Made by a program: the position numbers and the translations under genes. From Sphingomonas pokkalii (GTDB lineage Bacteria > Pseudomonadota > Alphaproteobacteria > Sphingomonadales > Sphingomonadaceae), in assembly GCF_003096275.1 (NCBI RefSeq), contig NZ_QENQ01000001.1:1667855-1731854 (forward strand): a stretch of DNA of 64,000 nt. The letters run 5' to 3'. Positions 38,797-48,443 of this stretch are shown here, in pieces (the first letter of the stretch is position 1; every line of letters starts with the position of its first letter). The notes below the pieces were generated by a model that was not told the DNA's origin, ran no database searches, and saw only the letters and a program-made list of their open reading frames with translations.

Positions 38797-41325
38797 ATGA
38801 AAATCGCGCTCATGACTTCGATTGCGTGCCTCGTTTTCGCCGGACCCGCCTTCGCCGGGCCGGACGGTTCAACGCCCGTCGGCGGCGCTACACATGCAGA
38901 TGCCGGCGACCAGCAGACGACGCCTGCCACCAAGCCGAACAAGGCAGTGTTCTCCACGGGGGTCGCCAAGGGCCGCGATCTGCTGGACAGCGCCATCTCG
39001 ACCAGCGCGATCGGCGAAGACCGCATCGAGCAAATCGGTGCCCGCTCGCTCGGCGAAATATTGCGCACGGTTCCCGGCATCCGCGTCGAGGACGTGGGAA
39101 ATGGCGGCTATGCCAATTACACGATCCGCGGCTTGCCGCTCGCGGGCACCGGCTCCAAATGGCTGCAATTCCAGGAAGACGGCTTGCCCGTCCTCGAATT
39201 CGGCGATCTGTCGAACTTGACGAACGACATGCTCGTCCGGCCGGACCTCAACCTCGCCCGAATCGAATCGATCCGCGGCGGGTCGGCGTCCACGTTCGCG
39301 TCCAACTCGCCGGGCGGTGTGATCAACTTCATCTCGAAGACCGGGGAGGAGGAAGGGGGCTCGATCCAGCTCAGCACCGGGCTGGTCGATTATGACATCA
39401 CCCGCGGCGATTTCGAATATGGCGGTCGCCTTTCGAGCAACCTGCGCTTTCACATTGGCGGCTATTATCGCAGCGGCGCGGGAACGCGGGATCCAGGAGC
39501 CGGATCGTTCCACGGCGGTCAGGTCAAGCTGAACGTCACGCGTGAATTCGCCAACGGCTATGTCCGCGTCTATGCGAAGCTGCTGGACGATCGGCAGGCC
39601 TATTATACGCCGGGGCCGATGCGCGTCACCGGTAGCGATGCCGATCCTACCTATACGCCGATCGCCAATTTCGATCCGCGAGTGAACAACACCATCTCGA
39701 AGAACCTGCCGATAGTTTCGGGTGTGGGAATCGACCCCAAGGTCATCCGCAGCCCGCTTTCGCAAGCCTGGCGTGCCAAGTCTAAGTCTTTGGGTATGGA
39801 AGCGAAGTTCGACATCGCGTCTTGGACTTTCGTAAACCGGACGCGATACAGCGACATCTCCAACGCCATCGGTGGCTCCCAGCCCCTCATCGTCACGTCG
39901 GCCGGTGCGTTGGCCGCCATGTTCGGTGGGCCCGGTGCGACATTCTCCTATGCCAGCGGGCCCAATGCGGGCCAGGCGATCACCAATCCGGCGAGCCTGA
40001 ACGGGAACGGGTTGGCGGCCTTTACCGCCTTCAACACGCTGGGCAGCCCGAAAGCCAACTATTTCGTCAACGACTTCCGTGGATCGCGGGTGTGGAAGAT
40101 CGGCGGCGGCGATCTGACGGTGACGGGTGGCGTGTACAAGTCGCTCCAGAACTTCACGACCCTGCTCGCGATGGATACCGGCTATCAGGATTTCGCCGGA
40201 CCCAATTCGGCGCTTCTCGACTTGCGCACGGCCGGCGGCACGAAACTGACCGACGGCGGCATTGCGGCATACAGCGTGTGGCCGCTGACGGCCGCGGGAA
40301 ACCGCTATGCCGATGTCGATTACGACATCACCGCGCCCTATGGATCGGTTAACTTCCACACGGGGCGGCTGTCGATCGGCGGCAGCCTGCGCTACGACAG
40401 CGGCAAGGTGAAGGGGCAGCGCTACGGCATCGAACTCGGTGGCAACCGGACGCGCTGGCGCCCGTTCGACGTTAATGGCGACGGCGTGATCACGCCGCCG
40501 GAACAGGTGGCCGACGGTATCCAGGGCGACCAGCCCGGCCCGGTGGATTACGCCTACCATTTTTTCAGCTATTCGTTCGGCGTGAATTTCCGCATCTCGC
40601 AGAGTTTCGCGGCGTTCGCCCGCTACAGCAAGGGTGCCCGCGCCCTGGCCGACTCGATCTACTTCACGCCGACGATCAATGCGGTAACCGGCAAGCCGGC
40701 GAACAGCCGCGATACCTATAACCCGGTCCGCCAGGCGGAAGCGGGCGTGAAATATCGTACGGACGCGCTGACGTTGAACCTGACCGGCTTCGTCGCCAAC
40801 ACGGCGGAACAGAATTATCAGGTCAACGCCGATGCCAACGGCGTCCTCACGCTCGTGCCGTTCAACCGCAGCTATCGTGCCTATGGTGCGGAGTTCGAGG
40901 GCAGCTATCAGCACGGCCCCTTCAGCCTGAACGTGGGTGCGACCTACACCCATGCCGAAATCAAGAGCGACAGCACCAATGCGGCACTGGCCGGCAACGC
41001 GCCGCGCCACCAGCCGAAGCTGATCGTGCAGGCGATGCCGGTCGTGGATCTCGGTCCGGTCAGCTTCGGTTCGTCGGTGGTCTATACCGCCTCCAGCTAT
41101 GCGCAGGACGTCAACAAGCTGAAGATGCCGGCATTCACCACGGTCAACGCATTTGTTGAATATCGTCCGGTCGACCGGATTACCCTGTCGGTCAACGGCA
41201 GCAACCTGTTCAACGCGCTGGGCGTGACCGAAGTTACGCAGGGTAGCATCCCTGCGGACGGCATCGTCAGCGCCCGCGTGATGAACGGGCGTACGGTTGC
41301 CGCGGCGGTGCGCTTCAACTTCTGA
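38797..41325 (+). CDS. TonB-dependent outer-membrane receptor with an EF-hand-like loop
   Basis: An 842-residue receptor that imports a bound nutrient with TonB energy. The ATG at 38797 is six bases after GGGAGG and starts a signal peptide ending AGPAFAG. Residues about 50-200 are the plug (SAISTSAIGEDRIEQIGARS, TVPGIRVEDVGN, IRGLPLAG, RGGSASTFASNSPGGVINF). The rest is a barrel of amphipathic strands ending in an aromatic residue (AVRFNF). Residues 558-569, DVNGDGVITPPE, are a canonical calcium EF-hand loop. The substrate is unknown; siderophore, metal or sugar are all possible. Confidence 0.92.
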   Translation: MKIALMTSIACLVFAGPAFAGPDGSTPVGGATHADAGDQQTTPATKPNKAVFSTGVAKGRDLLDSAISTSAIGEDRIEQIGARSLGEILRTVPGIRVEDVGNGGYANYTIRGLPLAGTGSKWLQFQEDGLPVLEFGDLSNLTNDMLVRPDLNLARIESIRGGSASTFASNSPGGVINFISKTGEEEGGSIQLSTGLVDYDITRGDFEYGGRLSSNLRFHIGGYYRSGAGTRDPGAGSFHGGQVKLNVTREFANGYVRVYAKLLDDRQAYYTPGPMRVTGSDADPTYTPIANFDPRVNNTISKNLPIVSGVGIDPKVIRSPLSQAWRAKSKSLGMEAKFDIASWTFVNRTRYSDISNAIGGSQPLIVTSAGALAAMFGGPGATFSYASGPNAGQAITNPASLNGNGLAAFTAFNTLGSPKANYFVNDFRGSRVWKIGGGDLTVTGGVYKSLQNFTTLLAMDTGYQDFAGPNSALLDLRTAGGTKLTDGGIAAYSVWPLTAAGNRYADVDYDITAPYGSVNFHTGRLSIGGSLRYDSGKVKGQRYGIELGGNRTRWRPFDVNGDGVITPPEQVADGIQGDQPGPVDYAYHFFSYSFGVNFRISQSFAAFARYSKGARALADSIYFTPTINAVTGKPANSRDTYNPVRQAEAGVKYRTDALTLNLTGFVANTAEQNYQVNADANGVLTLVPFNRSYRAYGAEFEGSYQHGPFSLNVGATYTHAEIKSDSTNAALAGNAPRHQPKLIVQAMPVVDLGPVSFGSSVVYTASSYAQDVNKLKMPAFTTVNAFVEYRPVDRITLSVNGSNLFNALGVTEVTQGSIPADGIVSARVMNGRTVAAAVRFNF

Positions 41326-41350
41326 CACCCTTCACAAAGAGCACCCCGGG

Positions 41351-41391
41351 GACGCCCCCGCCGGATCGATCCGGCGGGGGCGTCTTCGTTG
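41351..41391 (+). terminator. Strong rho-independent terminator after the TonB receptor
   Basis: GACGCCCCCGCCGG (41351-41364) pairs perfectly with CCGGCGGGGGCGTC (41371-41384) around the loop ATCGAT, followed by TTCGTTGTT. It ends the receptor transcript before the EttA gene. Confidence 0.9.
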
Positions 41392-41484
41392 TTGCGTGCG
41401 CCCCGCGTTGCCAAGCGGCGGCGGCATCGCTACATGCCCCAGGACTTTCCAGCATCCAGAATTTCGCAACGGAGATCCGCCACC

Positions 41485-43164
41485 GTGGCTGCGCAATACG
41501 CCTTCGTCATGAAGGACATGACCAAGACCTTCCCCGGCGCCCCCAAGCCGGTGCTGAGCAACATCAACCTGCAATTCTATCAGGGCGCGAAGATCGGCAT
41601 CGTCGGCCCGAACGGCGCCGGCAAGTCGACGCTGATGAAGATCATGGCCGGCATCGACAAGGATTTCTCGGGCGAGGCGTGGCCGGGCGAGAACATCACC
41701 GTCGGCTATCTGCCGCAGGAACCGCAGCTCGATCCGACCAAGACCGTGCTCGAAAACGTCAAGGACGGCGCGCGCGAAGTCGCGGACATGGTCGATCGCT
41801 TCAACGCCATTTCGGCCGAGATGGGCGATCCCAAGGACGACACCGATTTCGACGCGCTGATGGAGGAGATGGGCGACCTTCAGGCCAAGATCGACGCGGT
41901 CGACGGCTGGAGCCTCGACAACCAGCTCGAAATCGCGATGGAGGCACTGCGCTGCCCGCCGTCCGACTGGTCGGTCGAAAACCTGTCGGGCGGTGAGAAG
42001 CGCCGCATCGCGCTCACCCGCCTGCTGATCCAGAAACCGTCGATCCTGCTGCTCGACGAACCGACCAACCACCTCGATGCCGAAAGCGTCAACTGGCTGG
42101 AAAACCACCTGAAGGAATATGCCGGCGCGGTGCTGATGATCACCCACGACCGCTATTTCCTCGACAATGTGGTGGGCTGGATCCTCGAGATCGACCGCGG
42201 CAAGTATTTCCCGTACGAGGGCAACTACTCGACCTATCTCGAAAAGAAGGCCAAGCGCCTCGAGCAGGAAGACCGCGAGGCGACCGGCCGCCAGAAGGCG
42301 ATCAAGGACGAGCTGGAGTGGATCCGGCAGGGCGCGAAGGCCCGCCAGACCAAGTCCAAGGCGCGTATCAAGAAGTTCGAGGAACTGGTCGCCAGCCAGG
42401 AAAACCGCACGCCGGGCAAGGCCCAGATCGTCATCCAGGTGCCCGAGCGCCTGGGCGGCAAGGTGATCGAGGCAAAGAACATCTCCAAGGCGTACGGCGA
42501 CAAGCTGCTGTTCGAGAATCTCTCGTTCATGCTGCCGCCGGGCGGCATCGTCGGTGTGATCGGGCCGAACGGCGCCGGCAAGTCGACGCTGTTCAAGATC
42601 ATCACCGGCCAGGAAACCCCGGATACGGGCGAGATCGACATCGGCGCGACCGTGCGCCTCGGCTATGTCGACCAGAGCCGCGACCACCTCGACGACAGCA
42701 AGAATGTCTGGCAGGAAATCTCGGACGGCCTCGACTATATGAAGGTCAACGGCCACGACATGTCGACGCGCGCCTATGTCGGCGCGTTCAACTTCAAGGG
42801 CGCGGATCAGCAGAAGATCGTCGGCAAGCTTTCGGGCGGTGAACGCAACCGCGTCAACATCGCCAAGATGCTGAAGCGCGGCGGCAACGTGCTGCTGCTC
42901 GACGAACCGACCAACGACCTCGACGTGGAAACGCTGGGCGCGCTGGAAGAGGCGATCGAGAATTTCGCGGGCTGCGCCGTGGTGATCAGCCACGATCGCT
43001 TCTTCCTCGATCGTCTGGCCACCCACATCCTCGCCTTCGAAGGCAACAGCCATGTCGAATGGTTCGAAGGCAATTTCGAAGCCTATGAGGAAGACAAGCG
43101 CCGTCGCCTGGGTGATGCCGCCGATCGTCCCACCGCGCTGGCCTATAAGAAGCTGACGCGCTGA
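41485..43164 (+). CDS. ettA: Energy-dependent translational throttle protein EttA (ABC-F)
   Basis: A 559-residue cytoplasmic protein with two ABC ATPase domains, binding the ribosomal E site and gating elongation by ADP/ATP ratio. Walker A appears twice (GPNGAGKST), the signatures are LSGGEKRR and LSGGERNR, and Walker B is LLLDEPTNHLD and LLLDEPTNDLD. The linker between domains is rich in Lys and Glu (EKKAKRLEQEDREATG), as in ABC-F P-site-tip proteins. The start is GTG at 41485 with GGAG upstream. It is a single gene, with a hairpin-like segment at 43174-43207 downstream. Confidence 0.94.
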   Translation: MAAQYAFVMKDMTKTFPGAPKPVLSNINLQFYQGAKIGIVGPNGAGKSTLMKIMAGIDKDFSGEAWPGENITVGYLPQEPQLDPTKTVLENVKDGAREVADMVDRFNAISAEMGDPKDDTDFDALMEEMGDLQAKIDAVDGWSLDNQLEIAMEALRCPPSDWSVENLSGGEKRRIALTRLLIQKPSILLLDEPTNHLDAESVNWLENHLKEYAGAVLMITHDRYFLDNVVGWILEIDRGKYFPYEGNYSTYLEKKAKRLEQEDREATGRQKAIKDELEWIRQGAKARQTKSKARIKKFEELVASQENRTPGKAQIVIQVPERLGGKVIEAKNISKAYGDKLLFENLSFMLPPGGIVGVIGPNGAGKSTLFKIITGQETPDTGEIDIGATVRLGYVDQSRDHLDDSKNVWQEISDGLDYMKVNGHDMSTRAYVGAFNFKGADQQKIVGKLSGGERNRVNIAKMLKRGGNVLLLDEPTNDLDVETLGALEEAIENFAGCAVVISHDRFFLDRLATHILAFEGNSHVEWFEGNFEAYEEDKRRRLGDAADRPTALAYKKLTR

Positions 43165-43438
43165 CCGGAATCTCCCCTGCCTGCACCGCTAAGGGAGCAG
43201 GCGGGGGAATGCGGTCCACAACGCCGGCGCGAAGCCGAGCTAGACCTGCATGTCGCTGCGCGCGTTCAGGGCGGCGACGACGCCGGTATCGAGTTGCAGG
43301 TGGCGGCCCGCGCCGAACGCGAATGCGATGCTTGCCTGGCTGGCGTTGATCGCCCCGCTTATCCTATAGCGCAAAAAGGCGAGATTGGTCGAACTGCGTT
43401 CCAGCGCAGCATCGCCTGCAGTAAAAAAAGCCAGAGAT
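43165..43438. other. Intergenic region between ettA and the acylphosphatase gene
   Basis: About 270 bp between convergent genes. It starts with an imperfect GC stem (43174-43207) that could end the ettA transcript, and holds a run of seven A's (43423-43429) just after the acylphosphatase stop, read as seven T's on that strand. An open frame crosses it but has no family resemblance and overlaps the gene in another frame. Nothing else was recognised. Confidence 0.45.
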
Positions 43439-43717
43439 TCAGGCGGTGAACCGCTTCGTAAAGCCTTTGTGCGATCGATCTTCTGGCACGGCGTCACTAT
43501 CGACATGTTCCACCCGGGCGAGGGGCGGGCCTTCACGGCACGCTTCTACCAGATGACCAAGTGCTGCTTCGTCCCCGGATGCGACGATTTCGACGCGACC
43601 GTCCTTCAGATTGCGTACCCAGCCGGTCAGCCCGCTCCGCTGTGCGGTCCGCACGACCCAGTCGCGATAGCCGACACCCTGCACCCGTCCCGAAACAAGA
43701 ATTCGCTGCTGCGCCAT
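43439..43717 (-). CDS. acyP: Acylphosphatase
   Basis: A 92-residue enzyme that hydrolyses carboxyl-phosphate bonds. The signature is ILVSGRVQGVGYRDWVVRTA, with the catalytic Arg after VGY, followed by LTGWVRNLKDGRVEIVASGD, which carries the catalytic Asn in VRNL. The C-terminus is short and basic. The length is typical. It may be read from the greB operon on the same strand, 115 bp away. Confidence 0.94.
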   Translation of the reverse strand: MAQQRILVSGRVQGVGYRDWVVRTAQRSGLTGWVRNLKDGRVEIVASGDEAALGHLVEACREGPPLARVEHVDSDAVPEDRSHKGFTKRFTA

Positions 43718-43832
43718 AGGCTCCCTTCACCCTTGCCCGATGATCCGGGCGCTTCCCATCTGTAGCAGTATGGGACGGATGGGCACCGGTGCAAGGGAAC
43801 GGCCCGCCGCAACTTCGGCAGTTCCCGGCGCG

Positions 43833-44312
43833 TCAGGGATAGGTGATCGCGACCACTTCATATTCGCGCTCGCCGGCGGGTAGGGTCACGCGGCGCAGAT
43901 CGCCGATCCGCGCACCGCGCAGCGCGCGGGCCAGCGGCGCATTCCAGCCGACCAGGCCCTTGCCGGCATCGGCCTCGTCGTCGCCGACCAGGGTGAGGAC
44001 GCGCTGATGGTCGTCTTCATCGGCGATCGTCACTGTCGCGCCGAAGAAAACGCCGCTGCGATCTTCCTGACGAGTGGGATCGATCACTTTGGCCGCCTTC
44101 ATCCGCTTGGCGAGGAAGCCCAGCCGGCGATCGATCTCGCGCAATCGCTTGCGGCCATAGATATAGTCGCCATTCTCCGAGCGGTCGCCATTGCCCGCCG
44201 CCCAGGCGATGGTATCGACCAGCTTGGGCCGTTCCTCGGCGAACAGCTGGTCATATTCGGCCTTGAGCGCAGCATAGCCTGCGGGCGTGATATAGTTCGG
44301 GCGATCGTTCAT
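43833..44312 (-). CDS. greB: Transcript cleavage factor GreB
   Basis: A 159-residue elongation factor that enters the RNA polymerase secondary channel and stimulates cleavage of backtracked RNA. The N-terminal coiled coil has PAGYAALKAEYDQL and the acidic tip NGDRSENGDYIYGRKRLREIDRR, where Asp and Glu coordinate Mg. The IYGRKRL string separates GreB from GreA. The C-terminal FKBP-like half ends GEREYEVVAITYP. It starts 14 bp after the lytic transglycosylase stop, in the same direction, so they are probably co-transcribed. Confidence 0.93.
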   Translation of the reverse strand: MNDRPNYITPAGYAALKAEYDQLFAEERPKLVDTIAWAAGNGDRSENGDYIYGRKRLREIDRRLGFLAKRMKAAKVIDPTRQEDRSGVFFGATVTIADEDDHQRVLTLVGDDEADAGKGLVGWNAPLARALRGARIGDLRRVTLPAGEREYEVVAITYP

Positions 44313-44326
44313 CAGGCCGTGCGCTA

Positions 44327-46327
44327 TCAGCCCGGCCGGTTCTTGCCCAGATACCAGCTGAGGTTCGCCGGCCCGGGGCTGCGCGCATAGGACCGGTTCA
44401 TCAGATCATAGACCACCGCATTCTCCAGCACGCGCTGGACATAGTTCTTGGTCTCGAAGATCGGAATCTGCTCGATCCAGCGCACGACATCGCCGCCCGG
44501 CAGGCGGGGATCGCCATAGGCCGCAATCCATTTGTTCACATTGCCGGGACCTGCATTATACGCCGCCACGGCGAGCGGATAGCTGCCGCCATAATAGGAT
44601 AGCATCCGCTGGAAATAGCTGGAGCCGAGCTGGATGTTGTAATCGGTATCGGCGTTGAGCGCGCCGGCATCATATCCCATGCCGAGCTTGCCAGCGGTTT
44701 CGCGTGCCGTGCCCGGCATCAACTGCATCAGCCCACGCGCGCCGGCGCGGCTCACTGCGTCCTTGTTGAACTGGCTTTCCTGCCGGGCGATGGCGTGGAT
44801 GATCGTCCAATAGTCGCGCTGCCCCTCGGGCACCTTCACCGAAGGATAGCCCGCCGCGCTATAGTCCGACAGCCCGTTCTGGAGCGCGCTGCGCCCGACC
44901 ATCACGCCCAGGTCCGGGCGGCCAAGCGTACGGCTCAGCTCCGCTGCGAGCAAGTGGTCGTCGTCGGTGGTCGCTGCCTCCGCGATCTGGCGCAGGAACA
45001 CGCTCTGGTCGCCGCGATTGCCCATCGAACCGAGCAATTGCGCCGCACGGACGATCTCGAGCCGGTAAAAGGCGTCGCGGGCGGTGGGCGTGGCGGTCTT
45101 GCCGCTCAGGTCGCGGGGCCCGCGCAAGGGCTGCCCCATCCGCTCGACGGCAAGCTGGCCATAGAATAGATCGGGGAAACCGCCGGCACGCGCGTAATAG
45201 CTTCGGGCCAGCGCCTGATTGCCCGCGGCCTCTGCGGCGCGGCCCGCCCAGTACAAGCCCTTGGACTGCGTCTGCGGCGTCTTCGACCCGCGACCATAGC
45301 GATCGAACATGCCGATCGCATCGCTCGGCCGACCGAGATTGTAGAGCGCGACCGTGCCCGCCAGCCAGGTTAGGCTGGTGTAATCGTCGCGAACGCCAAG
45401 CGAGAGGTCGCTGATATCGATGCCTGCGGGCAGGGCATCATCGACCTGGGAGGCGATGCGGAACGCCAGGTCGTACTGGCCGTCCGTCGCCGCCCCGCGC
45501 GCGGCGGACAGCAGGACTTCGTAGAATTTTTCGGCATCGCCCGGATAGCCGGAAAGCCGCCGCGGCTGGGCGAGATAGGCGCGCATCGCCGGAGACTGGC
45601 CCGTTTCCCGCAGCCAGCGCGCGCGATCAGCGATGTAGCCGGGATCGCTTTGCCCCAGCGTGCCGGCCAACGCCGCCTTTGCCGTGACATCGGCGCTGTT
45701 GGTTCGAAAGGCGATCCGCGCCTCGAACAACGGGCGGCGGGCAGGGGAGGTGTAGGGCAGTTGCCGTATCGCGATGCTCGTTGCGCCTTGCCAGAGCAGC
45801 ATGTCCTCGCGCGCGTCATGATCGGCGGGCAGCAAGGCCGAACCGAAGCCGGCGAGCAGGCGGCTTTCGTCGCCGACCCGCAGGATGCCGGCGCGCCAGG
45901 CGCGGCGGGCCTGATCCTCCGCCTCGGCGCGACGGCCGCTGGCGGCGAGCGCTTCGGCATAACGAAGCCGGCCCGCAGGAGTGATCGGGGGAAAGCGCGT
46001 GAAGAACCGGATGGCGAGGTCGGGATAGCTGGCGCCGCTATCCAGAATGGTCTCCGCAGCAGCGCGCCGGCTCTTCTCGCCGGGCCAGCCGGGATGGGCG
46101 AGAAGGAAGTTGGCATAATCCGAAAACGGATAGTTGTCGGATTGCTGGAGCCGCTTCCATTCGACGAGCGCCGTTCCCACCGGATCATATTGGGCCTGCG
46201 CCTGGGGCATGAGCCCGCCTGTCAGCGCCGCCAGCGTCGCAGGCGGCACCTGCGAGGAGGCGACCAGTCCCGAAATCCCGGCGAACAACAACGCGCCTTT
46301 GATTACCGTACCGACCATGCTGGACAT
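44327..46327 (-). CDS. Soluble lytic murein transglycosylase (SLT family)
   Basis: A protein of about 666 residues (start at 46327 or 46318; no strong ribosome site for either) with a hydrophobic export signal (GTVIKGALLFAGISGLVASS). The long middle is a superhelix of short helices with repeated Arg/Ala-rich turns (for example ARRAWRAGILRVGDESRLLAG), as in Slt70. The C-terminal domain has ARQESQFNKDAVSRAGARGL with the catalytic Glu in QES, then MQLMPGTARETA, and AAYNAGPGNVNKW. It cuts glycan strands to form anhydro-muramic ends. It precedes greB on this strand. Confidence 0.9.
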   Translation of the reverse strand: MSSMVGTVIKGALLFAGISGLVASSQVPPATLAALTGGLMPQAQAQYDPVGTALVEWKRLQQSDNYPFSDYANFLLAHPGWPGEKSRRAAAETILDSGASYPDLAIRFFTRFPPITPAGRLRYAEALAASGRRAEAEDQARRAWRAGILRVGDESRLLAGFGSALLPADHDAREDMLLWQGATSIAIRQLPYTSPARRPLFEARIAFRTNSADVTAKAALAGTLGQSDPGYIADRARWLRETGQSPAMRAYLAQPRRLSGYPGDAEKFYEVLLSAARGAATDGQYDLAFRIASQVDDALPAGIDISDLSLGVRDDYTSLTWLAGTVALYNLGRPSDAIGMFDRYGRGSKTPQTQSKGLYWAGRAAEAAGNQALARSYYARAGGFPDLFYGQLAVERMGQPLRGPRDLSGKTATPTARDAFYRLEIVRAAQLLGSMGNRGDQSVFLRQIAEAATTDDDHLLAAELSRTLGRPDLGVMVGRSALQNGLSDYSAAGYPSVKVPEGQRDYWTIIHAIARQESQFNKDAVSRAGARGLMQLMPGTARETAGKLGMGYDAGALNADTDYNIQLGSSYFQRMLSYYGGSYPLAVAAYNAGPGNVNKWIAAYGDPRLPGGDVVRWIEQIPIFETKNYVQRVLENAVVYDLMNRSYARSPGPANLSWYLGKNRPG

Positions 46328-46389
46328 GATAGGACATCGCGCCGTATCTGCCACCCCGTTTCTACCGAAAAAGAGGATGATTCCGCGCG

Positions 46390-47271
46390 ATGTTTTCAGG
46401 ATCGATCCCCGCGCTGGTGACGCCGTTCCGCAACGGCGCGTTCGCGGAGGAGGATTTCCGCGCGCTCGTGGAATGGCAGATCGGCGAAGGCTCCGCCGCG
46501 CTGGTGCCCTGCGGCACCACCGGCGAGGCCGCGACCATGCCCAAGGACGAGCATTTCCACATCGTGCGGGTATGTGCCGATCAGGCGAAAGGCCGGGTGA
46601 AGATCCTCGCCGGGGCGGGCTCGAACGACACCAAGGTGGCGATCGACAATGTCCAGGCAGCCAAGGACGCAGGCGCCGACGCCGCGCTGATGGTGCCGCC
46701 TTATTACAACCGTCCGAGCCAGGAAGGCATTTTCCGCCACTTCGCGGCGGTGGCGGAAGCCAGCGACCTGCCGATCGTGCTGTACAATGTGCCCGGCCGC
46801 ACGGTGACCGATATCCAGCCCGCGACCATGGCGCGGATCGTGAAGGCGTTTCCCGAGACCTTCGTCGGCGTGAAGGACGCGACCGGCAACCTGAGCCGCG
46901 TTTCCGAACAGCGCGCCGGCTGCGGCGCTGGTTTCGTTCAGCTGTCCGGCAATGACGAGACGGCGCTCGCCTTCAACGCGATGGGCGGGGTGGGCTGCAT
47001 CTCGGTGACGGCGAACGTCGCACCGAAGCTTTGCGCGGCGTTTCAGGCGGCCTGGGCAGCCGGCGACACCGCAATGGCGCTGGCCCTGCACGACAAGCTC
47101 TATCCGCTCCATATCGCGATGTTCACCGATGCGTCGCCGGGGCCGGTGAAATACGCGGTGGGTCGCGTTCGTCCCGGCTTCCCGCAGGAATTGCGCCTGC
47201 CGATGACCGAGGCCGGCGAGGCGAGCCGCAAGGCCGTGGACGAGGCGCTGGCGGTCGCCGGCTTGCTTTGA
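46390..47271 (+). CDS. dapA: 4-hydroxy-tetrahydrodipicolinate synthase
   Basis: A 293-residue TIM-barrel lyase that condenses pyruvate with aspartate semialdehyde, the first step toward lysine and diaminopimelate. The active-site residues are present: VPCGTTGE around the Thr pair, YNVPGR with Tyr132, and GVKDATGN with the Schiff-base Lys162. The length and spacing fit the family. It diverges from the lytic transglycosylase and ends at a strong hairpin (47280-47310). Confidence 0.95.
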   Translation: MFSGSIPALVTPFRNGAFAEEDFRALVEWQIGEGSAALVPCGTTGEAATMPKDEHFHIVRVCADQAKGRVKILAGAGSNDTKVAIDNVQAAKDAGADAALMVPPYYNRPSQEGIFRHFAAVAEASDLPIVLYNVPGRTVTDIQPATMARIVKAFPETFVGVKDATGNLSRVSEQRAGCGAGFVQLSGNDETALAFNAMGGVGCISVTANVAPKLCAAFQAAWAAGDTAMALALHDKLYPLHIAMFTDASPGPVKYAVGRVRPGFPQELRLPMTEAGEASRKAVDEALAVAGLL

Positions 47272-47279
47272 GGTTTGCG

Positions 47280-47310
47280 CCGGAGCGCCAACAAACGGCT
47301 GGCGCTCCGG
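47280..47310 (+). terminator. Hairpin after dapA
   Basis: CCGGAGCGCCA (47280-47290) pairs perfectly with TGGCGCTCCGG (47300-47310) around ACAAACGGC. There is no T-run, so it may be an attenuated terminator or an RNA-stabilising stem rather than a full stop. Confidence 0.6.
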
Positions 47311-47338
47311 GCTCTGCATCCCTACATCCCACGGCCTT

Positions 47339-47821
47339 ATGGCCCGTCCGCGTCCTACCCCCTTTGAGAAAGTGAAGACCGTTGCCGAGAACCGGCGCGC
47401 GCGCTTCGATTACTTCATCGAACAGACCTATGAAGCCGGTCTCGTGCTCACCGGCACGGAGGTAAAATCGCTACGGTTCGGCGAGGGTTCGATTGCCGAG
47501 GCCTATGCCGAGATCAAGGATGAGGCGGTGTGGCTGGTCAATGCCAACATCCCCGAATTCAGCCACGGCAACCGCTTCAACCATGAGCCCAAGCGCCCGC
47601 GTAAATTGCTTCTCAACGAGCGTGAGATAAACAAGCTGCACGGAGCGGTTGCACGCGAAGGCATGACGCTTGTGCCGCTATCCGTGTACTTCAACGGCAA
47701 GGGTCGCGCGAAGGTGGAGCTGGCGCTGGCGAAGGGCAAGAAGACGCATGACAAGCGCGAGACCATCAAGGAGCGGGATTGGAAGCGCGAACAGTCGCGC
47801 ATCCTCAGGGACCGGGGCTGA
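47339..47821 (+). CDS. smpB: SsrA-binding protein
   Basis: A 160-residue tmRNA partner in ribosome rescue. The strings [35 protein letters not shown] and [13 protein letters not shown] are diagnostic, and the C-terminus is the expected basic tail ([21 protein letters not shown]). It follows dapA by 67 bp and is followed one base later by the DUF2062 gene. No tmRNA gene was seen in the window. Confidence 0.95.
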   Translation: MARPRPTPFEKVKTVAENRRARFDYFIEQTYEAGLVLTGTEVKSLRFGEGSIAEAYAEIKDEAVWLVNANIPEFSHGNRFNHEPKRPRKLLLNEREINKLHGAVAREGMTLVPLSVYFNGKGRAKVELALAKGKKTHDKRETIKERDWKREQSRILRDRG

Positions 47822-47822
47822 G

Positions 47823-48368
47823 ATGCCGCGTCATCGTGTGCGTCGCATGGTGAACAAGGCGATGCCGAGCCGCGATTCGATCGAGAACAACCGCTGGTTG
47901 CGCCCTGTGGCGAGCCGGGTGATGCATTCGTCGCTGTGGCGGTTTACCCGGCGATCGGTCCCGCGCGGCGTGGCACTGGGGATGGTGACCGGTATCCTGG
48001 TGCCGATGGGGCAGATTCCGGCCTCGGCGGTGCTCGCGCTGCCGCTGCGTGCCAATATCCCGGCCGCCGCCGCGACGACCTTCTTCACCAACCCGTTCAC
48101 TACGCCACCGCTCTGGATCGCTGCATACTGGCTCGGCAGCTGGATGTTGGGGCCGGGCGGCGCGAAAGAGGTGGTGGAGGCAACGCCCGGTTGGGTCGAC
48201 TGGCTGCTGCACGACGCAGGCCCAGCGACCGCCACCGGGTTGGTGACGATCACGGTCGCGCTGGCGGTGCTGGGTTATTTCGGCAGCGCGTTGTTATGGC
48301 GACTATGGATCGCCGGGAAATGGCGCCGCCGTAAGGCGGCGCGGGCGGAAGCATCGGCAACCCGATAA
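47823..48368 (+). CDS. DUF2062-family membrane protein
   Basis: A 181-residue membrane protein starting one base after smpB, so probably co-translated with it. The family block SSLWRFTRRSVPRGVALG is followed by a membrane helix with VPMGQIPASAVLALPLRANIP and TTFFTNPFTTPPLW, a pattern typical of DUF2062. A second and third hydrophobic segment lie in WIAAYWLGSWML and VTITVALAVLGYFGSALLW, and the tail is basic. Function unknown. Confidence 0.88.
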   Translation: MPRHRVRRMVNKAMPSRDSIENNRWLRPVASRVMHSSLWRFTRRSVPRGVALGMVTGILVPMGQIPASAVLALPLRANIPAAAATTFFTNPFTTPPLWIAAYWLGSWMLGPGGAKEVVEATPGWVDWLLHDAGPATATGLVTITVALAVLGYFGSALLWRLWIAGKWRRRKAARAEASATR

Positions 48369-48443
48369 CCCCGCCGCGGTGGCATTGACGATGCGTATTG
48401 ATCGCCTAATACGGTGAAATAATCTTTCGCATGAGGTCTCACA

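Noticed and set aside
38869..41328. An 819-codon antisense open frame over the TonB receptor
   Set aside because: It mirrors a clear receptor gene and shows no domain, signal or ribosome site of its own.
43240..43536. A 98-codon minus-strand open frame after acylphosphatase
   Set aside because: It overlaps acylphosphatase in another frame, has no ribosome site and no recognisable family.
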